Assembly (NCBI GenBank): GCA_021828225.1
Contig: JAKASH010000266.1
Location: 1-5,451, forward strand
Direction of reading: 5' to 3'
From: Acidobacteriota bacterium
GTDB taxonomy: Bacteria > Acidobacteriota > Terriglobia > UBA7540
DNA length: 5,451 nucleotides
Made by a program: the position numbers and the translations under genes. The notes beneath the pieces were generated by a model, which was not told the origin of the DNA, searched no databases, and saw nothing but the letters and a program-made list of their open reading frames with translations. Below are positions 1 through 5,451 of this stretch, piece by piece. Numbering within the stretch: position 1 is the stretch's first letter; each line of letters begins with the position of its first letter.

Positions 1-158
1 GAAAGACGATTGCGGCGAAGGGTAAGCATTACTACGATCATGAAAGTGGGTCTTGGATTAATGTTGTTAGGGGTCAAAAATCCTTTTTCCGCAACCTGTT
101 AAGTACAAGGGAGCAGAGCGAACATTCAGCACGCGTCTCAGCTATCGAACGATCGTGA
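1..158 (+). CDS. 3' end of an unidentified gene upstream of and overlapping the short pAgo (candidate effector/partner)
   Basis: Reading from base 3, this frame is open from the left edge to a TGA at 156-158, giving 51 visible C-terminal residues. The other two + frames are broken by stops in this stretch (for example TAG at 68-70 and TAA at 100-102). The visible part begins KTIAAKGKHYYDHESGSW, continues through an aromatic and basic stretch (VVRGQKSFFRNLL), and ends in a polar tail (ARVSAIERS). I do not recognise a family from this tail. Its stop overlaps the GTG start of the Argonaute by 4 bp (GTGA), the usual sign of translational coupling and joint function. Short pAgos are generally encoded just downstream of a partner carrying an APAZ domain fused to SIR2, TIR or a nuclease. 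Such a partner is the natural guess, but it is inferred only from position. Alternatively, this could be the 5' part of the Argonaute itself, separated by a frameshift. Confidence 0.55.
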   Translation, partial: KTIAAKGKHYYDHESGSWINVVRGQKSFFRNLLSTREQSEHSARVSAIERS

Positions 159-1177
159 CCGCAGATTTCGACAGAATGGAAGGCGAATGCGCGCGGCTCT
201 TAGATCACAACGCTGACTGGCGTGGAGCAGAGGGATGGCCCCGAATATTCCTGATTCATTGTCCTGAGGTTGGCTTTTCGCTCGACGACGAGAACTCACC
301 GTACTATAGATTGAAGCGGTCGCTCCTCGAGGCTGGTGTTCCCTGTCAAATGGTCGATACTCCTACGCTTTTGGATCCGGACTTTAAAGATCTGAATCTC
401 GCTTTGAACATTGTTGCTAAGTGTGGGATCGCTCCCTGGGTGCTTCCAGAGTCCATTCCGGATGCAGACTTCTTTATCGGACTTTCCTATACGCAAAGTG
501 CGCGCCTGGATGGCGCTCGTCTAATGGGGTTCGCAAACGTCTTCAACGAGTATGGGCGTTGGGAGTTCTATTCAGGCGGTACGGAGGTTTTCCCTTATGA
601 GGAAAAGGCCAAGCATTACGCGAAGCTCGTTGAGGAGACGCTCGGACGGTTAGCTCTTTCTGAAGAGGCGACCATCTGTTTCCACTACTCAGCGAAGTTT
701 TCTCGGGAAGATCGTGTTGCTATTCTCAACGCTGCTCGGCGTGTGCGGCCAAAGGGAACATACTGGTTCGTGTGGATAAACAAAACCCACCATGTGCGCT
801 TATATGATCGTCGCCAGGAAACCGATGGGAGTCTTTCCCGTGGACGCTACGTGCTTGGGAGTAGCAATCAGGTCTACCTCTCGACCACGGGGTACAATCC
901 ATATCGAAAGTTTCTTGGCACCCCACAGATGCTCGAAATAAATGTTCGTATAGAACGGCCAGAAGGCATTATTTTCGGTCCTCCGGATCTGCGTGTAGTG
1001 GCGACCCAGATCCTGAGTCTTACGAAACTAAATTGGGCGTCCACCGACTCACTGTGTGGGGAGCCAATTACCACAAAATATGCTGGGGATATCGCCTACC
1101 TGACTGCGGCATTCATGCGTCAGTCAGGGATGTTCAGGCTTCACCCGGTGCTTGAACGGACTCCGTGGTTCATTTGA
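155..1177 (+). CDS. Short prokaryotic Argonaute (MID-PIWI), predicted catalytically inactive
   Basis: This is a 340-residue MID-PIWI protein with no PAZ or N domain. The MID domain spans about residues 30-100. It starts with the strand RIFLIHCPE and carries the guide 5'-phosphate pocket: Y50 and K54 (YYRLK), Q65 (VPCQ) and K89 (IVAKCG, then PW). Spacing resembles Archaeoglobus fulgidus Argonaute (Y123, K127, Q137, K163, from memory). PIWI spans about 103-340. The first catalytic Asp of the usual IGxD motif is Ser111 (FIGLSYTQ). The second, in HRDGR, is Ser179 (HYSAKFSRED). The His/Asp after the conserved YA near the end is Gly311 (TTKYAGDIA). It should therefore bind guide and target without slicing. 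Other PIWI hallmarks remain: STTGYNPYRKFLGTP (about 243-257), LTKLNWAS (about 289-296) and a PWFI C-terminus like the PWFL of A. fulgidus Argonaute. The GTG start overlaps the upstream stop (GTGA) and no earlier start codon exists in this frame before TAG at 68-70; ATG at 176 is an alternative. The N-terminus looks some 90 residues shorter than A. fulgidus Argonaute, lacking the early GLxxYGP segment. Confidence 0.88.
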   Translation: MTADFDRMEGECARLLDHNADWRGAEGWPRIFLIHCPEVGFSLDDENSPYYRLKRSLLEAGVPCQMVDTPTLLDPDFKDLNLALNIVAKCGIAPWVLPESIPDADFFIGLSYTQSARLDGARLMGFANVFNEYGRWEFYSGGTEVFPYEEKAKHYAKLVEETLGRLALSEEATICFHYSAKFSREDRVAILNAARRVRPKGTYWFVWINKTHHVRLYDRRQETDGSLSRGRYVLGSSNQVYLSTTGYNPYRKFLGTPQMLEINVRIERPEGIIFGPPDLRVVATQILSLTKLNWASTDSLCGEPITTKYAGDIAYLTAAFMRQSGMFRLHPVLERTPWFI

Positions 1178-1210
1178 TGTCGGGCATTCAGTCAAGGAAG
1201 TATTGTCGTT

Positions 1211-1246
1211 CGCAGTGTCGCCGATTGAAGAGACCGACACATTGCG
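1211..1246. terminator. Imperfect inverted repeat between convergent genes, possible bidirectional terminator
   Basis: CGCAGTGTCG (1211-1220) pairs with CGACAC (1235-1240) and, after a 2-base AT bulge, TGCG (1243-1246). This gives a 10-bp interrupted stem around a 14-base loop. It sits in the 79-bp gap between the pAgo stop (1175-1177) and the drmB stop (1257-1259), where a shared terminator is expected. Neither side has a T tract, so it is not a canonical intrinsic terminator. Nothing else recognisable lies in the gap. Confidence 0.3.
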
Positions 1247-1256
1247 TCCGCGAATG

Positions 1257-3392
1257 TCAGGCGGCCTGTGTATTCTGCTTCTGTAACCGGAAGTACCCCA
1301 CCAGCGGGGTCCGCTCGCCGTCCCAGGCTGGTGGCCAGCCGCCGTTGAGTGCGGCCCGGCTGAGCAGGTTGTTGCCGCCAAGACAGGCCACCTCCGGTGC
1401 CATGATGCATGCAGGGCAGGCGCCACCACGCTGATCACATAGACTGCCACCGTCGCACTTGAGAGCCCGGTCCCAAAGAAGCCGATCGAGAACTGTCAGG
1501 CCATGGTTGCGCCACATGGCGGATAGGTTGCCCAAATCGGGCGTCATTCCTCGGCGGTAGACAAGAAAAGCGAGATCAGCGGGAAAGAGATACTCCCCAA
1601 TCGATCCGTGCTCCAGCCCTGAGTACTCGACAACTGCGTGTGCAAAGTGATGGGCCATCGTGTGAAGTAGCAGATAGACGTAACTGTGTAGCGCTCGTGG
1701 GGTACGACTTTCGGCGGTCCGCTCCCGGTAATCCTCTAGAAAACGTCCGAAGTCCGTATATTCCTCGATGAGGAGACCGCCCAAACGCATGTCATCCCGC
1801 GGCGGCAGGTTGGTGCCCAAGCCGTTCTGAATGAGCCAGTCAATGACCCGCCCTTCAGTGAGCCGGACGTAAAAGCCCTCGTTCTTCTGTTCCAGGACGT
1901 AGATTGGCCGCTTGTTCTTCTCGGAGTATCCGAAGGCTCGTAACCGGACCGGCATCTCGCGGTCCTTGACGGTGGTGGAGGGCGTGGAGCCGACGCGGGT
2001 GTAAGCGAAGCTGAACTCGCAGATGTCCAGACCTCTGAGCAGAACGAGTTCGTTGATGCCAAGCCGTGTCAGCTCGTTCTCCACGCGGGTGACGTAGAAG
2101 TCACGCGCCGTCGCGTCATGGGGATCGATATCGCAGACCTCGGGATTGAGAACCGATATCGCCGGCAGGCTCGGATCCGTCCCTTGGTTGTCGATGACTT
2201 CGGACCGCAGGGAAGCGTGCTCCACGGCTAGCCGAATGGGATTATATCGCCTGGCCCAGTCTTGGCTTCGTTCGACTTGGAGGGAAAGGACCTGAGATTG
2301 CTGATGTTGCGTCGCAATCAGGCCATTCGCTTCGTACTCGTCCCGCTTGTCATTCAGCTGTTGTTCCATCGTCTGCTTCATCTCAGCCGGGACCACCTCA
2401 AGTATCGCCAGCAACTGCTCATAATTCTTTGCTTCGGAAGTGCGGCCGTTCTCTTTTAGTTGCCGGATGACCTCTTGATGCGTGAGTGGCGTGTCGGGGA
2501 AATCGTAAATCTTCATAAGCCGGGCTATCAGTTCCGAGCGGCGGGCCGCGCTAAGCAGCGTTGTCACCTCGATATCCCGGAACAGGATAAAATTGTCGGT
2601 CTGAGGATAGAAGACCGATGAGGCGCGGTACGACACAGGCAGCATGTTCCATTCCTTGGGAAGGTTGCCGTGGCCGGTATCCATGCGAGGTTTGAGAAGC
2701 TCAAGCGTTTGACGGTCGGCCTGCACGACGTCCTTCGGTGCCAGACACTTTACACACTGGAACTTCCAGTCGCTGAAGAACGGCGAGGACTTCGTGATGA
2801 GCTGGTACTCGTCGTGACCGCAATTTTGACACTTCCTGACTTGATTGACTCTGCCGTCCGACCCCATCACCCAGCGATGGGGGCTAAGGCCGCAGTAGTT
2901 GCCTGACCAGTGGGCAAAGATGACATCGATCTGGCGCCAGTTGTGGCGATGCGACTCCGAGGGCTGGCAATCCTCGCGCTTTTCAATCTGTGGCCAGCGA
3001 CGGTGAAGGTCCTCTATATCGTCGAACTCCGTGAGACGGCCACAGTCGGAGCAGACGAAGACGAGAGGATCGGGTACGAATCCAACCCTGCTCGGTTGAT
3101 TGATGACGAACTTGCCGGGATCGACCAGCGGCTTCTTGTTGTAATCCAGAAAGGCATCGTCAAGACACTGCTCGGGCAACACCTCGGGATGCATGCGACA
3201 ATGCGTGGCGCGCTCAAACCAGCTTTCGACAAACTCGCTGAGGTGCTCGAATAGCTGCTTCTGAACCGCCGGGGATGATGGGGTGTAAGGCGCGGAAAGA
3301 GGAACGGCTACACAGCAGCCGAGCCCACCTTCGTAGGTGAATAGTGCACCGGGGGCATAGGAAGTGGCTATCTGCGTGCGTGATCGATGCAT
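1257..3392 (-). CDS. drmB: DISARM-type DrmB protein (DUF1998 domain)
   Basis: This is a 711-residue protein, within the size expected for DrmB, the DUF1998 partner of the DISARM helicase DrmA. The N-terminus has the family's basic R-x-Q-I then PGAL signature (RSRTQIATSYAPGAL, residues 4-17). A Cys/His-rich region follows at about 114-216: C114/C117 (CSDC), C142 with H148/H150, C188/C191 (CQNC) and C213/C216 (CVKC), likely zinc-binding. Residues about 315-385 are Glu, Gln and Lys rich and probably helical or coiled coil. The C-terminal DUF1998 region has a His-rich helix (HTMAHHFAH, 577-585) and a Cys cluster at C646, C652, C659, C662 and C670. ATG at 3390-3392 begins 6 nt after the helicase TGA and has GGGGAGGG upstream, so the two are surely co-transcribed and probably coupled. 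No catalytic motif is visible. In characterised DISARM, DrmA and DrmB form a complex that loads on phage DNA. The next gene downstream is the convergent Argonaute and not the expected drmC. Confidence 0.88.
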   Translation of the reverse strand: MHRSRTQIATSYAPGALFTYEGGLGCCVAVPLSAPYTPSSPAVQKQLFEHLSEFVESWFERATHCRMHPEVLPEQCLDDAFLDYNKKPLVDPGKFVINQPSRVGFVPDPLVFVCSDCGRLTEFDDIEDLHRRWPQIEKREDCQPSESHRHNWRQIDVIFAHWSGNYCGLSPHRWVMGSDGRVNQVRKCQNCGHDEYQLITKSSPFFSDWKFQCVKCLAPKDVVQADRQTLELLKPRMDTGHGNLPKEWNMLPVSYRASSVFYPQTDNFILFRDIEVTTLLSAARRSELIARLMKIYDFPDTPLTHQEVIRQLKENGRTSEAKNYEQLLAILEVVPAEMKQTMEQQLNDKRDEYEANGLIATQHQQSQVLSLQVERSQDWARRYNPIRLAVEHASLRSEVIDNQGTDPSLPAISVLNPEVCDIDPHDATARDFYVTRVENELTRLGINELVLLRGLDICEFSFAYTRVGSTPSTTVKDREMPVRLRAFGYSEKNKRPIYVLEQKNEGFYVRLTEGRVIDWLIQNGLGTNLPPRDDMRLGGLLIEEYTDFGRFLEDYRERTAESRTPRALHSYVYLLLHTMAHHFAHAVVEYSGLEHGSIGEYLFPADLAFLVYRRGMTPDLGNLSAMWRNHGLTVLDRLLWDRALKCDGGSLCDQRGGACPACIMAPEVACLGGNNLLSRAALNGGWPPAWDGERTPLVGYFRLQKQNTQAA

Positions 3393-3398
3393 TGCGTG

Positions 3399-5451
3399 TC
3401 AGCCCTCCCCGTCTTCGCTGTCAAGTTCGCTGACACGGCCGCGCTGGCGCCTGACGATACGGAGCGCCTCTGCAATCAGCAGTTTCTCGTCATCTCCCTT
3501 GAGGTGGTGCGAACCGAACGGCCGGACCGCGACGAACCGCCCTGCCTGGTCGATATCGCGCAGCGACATCATCGGGCGCTGTCCGACAGGGGCGCCATCC
3601 CAATATTCACTCAACCTCGTGGTCCCGTACTGGGTGCGGAACTCGTCAGTCAATTGCTTGGCCAGATTGCGGATGCGGTCGTCGTAGTACTCCGGATGAG
3701 GAGCAGAACCCAACCTGCTGACGCCGCGACCCGGAACGCCAAGGGCGAGGATGGCAAATTCCTCGAAGTCCTTTGCGGCACCGGGCAAGTCGTTTCCCGA
3801 AAAGAGGCGATGTAGGTCATTGACGGTTTCAAAGGCAGGCGCACCGTCTTTGTCCTTGTCTGGTCGTTCCAAGAACAGTTTCTGTTCGGCCCATCCGCAA
3901 AGCCACGCCTGGAACAGGCTGGTTAAGACGCGGTCATGTGCGCTCGCCGCCCATCGGGTGATCGCCGGTGGTGCGATCATCCTTTCCAAGAAACGATGGA
4001 ACACATCATGGGTCTCGACGATGTAACGGTCGCGGCGAGCCTGAGGCGTGGGTATCAGCATGCTGAAACCGACGTGCATGCGCCCTACGCGGGACGACGC
4101 CTGAATGAACTCTGCTATGTCGTTCGGCATTCCGGCGAAGAACATCGCATTGAACTTGTCCACGTCCACGCCGTGCGAAATGGCAGACGTCGCGACGATG
4201 TTCCGTAGGGATTGCTCCAAATCGGGGAAGGGCTCGCCGGGCCTATGAGTCCCCTCGGCCTCGCGCATGATTTCCTGTATCTGCGCGACATCGACGCCAC
4301 CTGAAATCAGCCGCGTATGGAGCTGGGAGAGCCTGCGGCCAGACCGGTGGTGAATTTTTGCGACTTCCTCGCCGAACGCATCAATAATCTGGTCGCCGCC
4401 TTTCTTGTTCGTCACATAGGTCAGCGAAATCCGCATCAAGTCCACAAGCGTTGGCAGAATGGCTGGATCGCCGTCCGCGCAAGCCCGGATCGCTTGCGCG
4501 TGAAAGGCGATTAATGGGGTTCCGGGACTGAGTGCGCCCAGCAAGCTCTGTACAGCTGTATCTCGGCGGGTATCATCGAGAAGGTCCTGCCAGAGCTCCG
4601 TGATCGCCAAGTGGTAGGCAGCAAGGACCGATACTGTCGTCACAGTATGATTGCGCCCGTTCGTCATGATTGAGGCATATATGCGCATCCAGGGCGCTTC
4701 GATCTCGGGTGCGCGCGGGCTGTTTCCGGCCAGACCGCGGCGGGCCGGATCGGTCGGAATCGCCGGGACGGCGTAGAAGGACCTGTAGATGGACGTGCCC
4801 GGATAAGGGAAATGCATATGACGTCGCTGATAAAGCGCCCCGAATTGTTGCTGCGGGACGCTGACCGTGGCTGTGGCCGCTACGACTTTGGGAAGGCGTA
4901 GGGGCCTGGCGCCGAATGGGCTACGGGCCACGCGGTCGCCCAGAAGATCGGATGCCCGGACGAACAACTGCTCCAGCATGGTTTCAAACAGGCCAGCGAA
5001 TGTGCCGAGGCTTTCTTCGAGCAGGTGGGCCTCGTCCTGGACGATCAGCGAAGGAAAGGGATCGCAGAAAACCTCGCGCCCGTTTTGATAGGCCGGCGCG
5101 AGCGGCTCGCAGTTGCTGGCAGCCGGGCCTTCTTTCAGCATTTTCCGTGTCGGCATGACGAAGCGCCCCGTGTCGCGCTCCTGCCACCGCGCGAGGCCGA
5201 ACATCCCCATGACTCTGTTGATCGTGGCGGGGTGCTGGCCGATCAGGGCGAGCTTGTCGATAACTCCCAAGAGCACCGCCGGCGCGTGCCTGTAGATGTC
5301 ACGGTCTACGATGAGGAAGGGTAGCGGGCTGATCTTCGTCTGCGCGTTCCATCGGCAGTCATTGTTAAAGCAGAATATGGCGATTTCATCGGCGGTCGCG
5401 CAGGATATCCGGCGCAGCCCCGTCTCCTTTTTGCAGAGCGGACACGTCGGG
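3399..5451 (-). CDS. drmA: DISARM-type DrmA helicase, C-terminal 683 residues (5' end beyond the right edge)
   Basis: The frame is open from the right edge (first whole codon 5448-5450) to TGA at 3399-3401. The GTG at 5274-5276 is an internal Val, because homologous-looking sequence continues upstream. Visible residues 3-32 form a zinc-ribbon-like module: C3/C6 (CPLC), C17 and C27/C32 (CFNNDC). Next come a LIVDRDIYRHAPAVLLGVID segment and DKLALIG (about 65-71), then MGMFGLARW (about 81-89). The Walker B/DEAH motif is LIVQDEAHLL (DEAH at 139-142, bases 5025-5036). TATVS (about 193-197) is motif III-like. ATSAISHGVDVDKFN (420-434) resembles superfamily 2 motif V. QASSRVGR (450-457) is motif VI with its arginine finger. 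The end (PMMSLRDIDQAGRF, about 626-639) resembles the DrmA C-terminus. Motif I (Walker A) must lie in the missing part; full DrmA proteins are roughly 1,200 residues as I recall. Predicted role: ATP-dependent DNA translocation with DrmB during phage DNA recognition. Another DUF1998-associated helicase is the alternative, but the separate drmB next door favours DISARM. Confidence 0.88.
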   Translation of the reverse strand, partial: PTCPLCKKETGLRRISCATADEIAIFCFNNDCRWNAQTKISPLPFLIVDRDIYRHAPAVLLGVIDKLALIGQHPATINRVMGMFGLARWQERDTGRFVMPTRKMLKEGPAASNCEPLAPAYQNGREVFCDPFPSLIVQDEAHLLEESLGTFAGLFETMLEQLFVRASDLLGDRVARSPFGARPLRLPKVVAATATVSVPQQQFGALYQRRHMHFPYPGTSIYRSFYAVPAIPTDPARRGLAGNSPRAPEIEAPWMRIYASIMTNGRNHTVTTVSVLAAYHLAITELWQDLLDDTRRDTAVQSLLGALSPGTPLIAFHAQAIRACADGDPAILPTLVDLMRISLTYVTNKKGGDQIIDAFGEEVAKIHHRSGRRLSQLHTRLISGGVDVAQIQEIMREAEGTHRPGEPFPDLEQSLRNIVATSAISHGVDVDKFNAMFFAGMPNDIAEFIQASSRVGRMHVGFSMLIPTPQARRDRYIVETHDVFHRFLERMIAPPAITRWAASAHDRVLTSLFQAWLCGWAEQKLFLERPDKDKDGAPAFETVNDLHRLFSGNDLPGAAKDFEEFAILALGVPGRGVSRLGSAPHPEYYDDRIRNLAKQLTDEFRTQYGTTRLSEYWDGAPVGQRPMMSLRDIDQAGRFVAVRPFGSHHLKGDDEKLLIAEALRIVRRQRGRVSELDSEDGEG
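3403..3410 (-). promoter_or_regulatory. Ribosome binding site of drmB
   Basis: GGGGAGGG on the - strand lies inside the last codons of drmA, 10 nt before the drmB ATG (3390-3392). It supports that start and suggests translation of drmB is coupled to termination of drmA at the TGA (3399-3401). No separate promoter is visible for drmB. Confidence 0.6.

Noticed and set aside
76..90. Programmed -1 frameshift at the A5/T5 homopolymers linking the upstream ORF to the Argonaute
   Set aside because: The codons here (CAA AAA TCC TTT TTC) do not form a proper X-XXY-YYZ slippery heptamer and no following stem or pseudoknot is evident. The GTGA overlap explains the junction more simply.
155..1177. Membership in the PIWI-RE family, which can also occur beside helicases
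   Set aside because: PIWI-RE proteins are much larger. The MID pocket and C-terminus here resemble A. fulgidus-type short Argonautes instead.
1124..1450. A - strand ORF of 108 codons spanning the convergent junction
   Set aside because: It overlaps the ends of both the pAgo and drmB genes in other frames. Its low-complexity product shows no domain.
2910..3254. A + strand ORF of 114 codons opposite the zinc-binding part of drmB
   Set aside because: It is the complement of codons forming a clear DrmB sequence, with no ribosome binding site or family features of its own.
3387..3815. A + strand ORF of 142 codons antisense to the end of drmA
   Set aside because: It lies inside the GC-rich antisense of a convincing helicase gene and its product has no recognisable motif. 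It is a shadow frame.
5274..5276. GTG as the start of the helicase gene
   Set aside because: The frame stays open to the right edge and the upstream 58 residues contain a CxxC and CX4C zinc module typical of the family, so this codon is an internal valine.

Overview
The window carries two convergent defence-type loci that end tail to tail about 80 bp apart. On the + strand, the last 51 codons of an unidentified upstream gene overlap by 4 bp the start of a 340-residue MID-PIWI protein, a short prokaryotic Argonaute (pAgo). On the - strand, two tightly spaced genes encode a large DEAH-box helicase (cut by the right window edge) and a DUF1998 protein. Their motifs and order match DrmA and DrmB, the core pair of DISARM phage-defence systems. 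Almost all of the window is coding.

Layout: 1-158 (+) is the 3' end of an unknown gene. 155-1177 (+) is the short pAgo. 1178-1256 is a convergent intergenic gap with an imperfect inverted repeat. 1257-3392 (-) is drmB. 3399-5451 (-) is the C-terminal 683 residues of drmA, with its start outside the window. No tRNA, rRNA, CRISPR array, insertion sequence or transposase was seen.

The Argonaute keeps the residues expected for binding a guide 5'-phosphate (Y50, K54, Q65, K89). By my alignment it has lost the three catalytic carboxylate/His positions that can be placed (S111, S179, G311). It should therefore be a guide-directed sensor and not a slicer. In this class the killing or cleaving activity comes from a co-encoded partner, and the overlapping upstream ORF is the natural candidate. 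DrmA and DrmB would act as an ATP-dependent DNA translocase and its DUF1998 partner. drmC, the phospholipase-D-like nuclease gene that I recall following drmB in described DISARM operons, is not at that position; the pAgo locus comes next, in the opposite direction. The pairing could be two independent defence systems in one island, or a DISARM-like module working with Argonaute. The sequence cannot decide between these.

Organism: the gene style is bacterial, with 4-bp overlap coupling, 6-nt intergenic spacing and a GGGGAGGG ribosome-binding site. The drmAB half is GC-rich (two 60-base lines counted by hand gave 62 and 68%). The left end is poorer (four lines gave 40-57%). A GC-rich bacterium, perhaps a proteobacterium, fits, but nothing here fixes the taxon.
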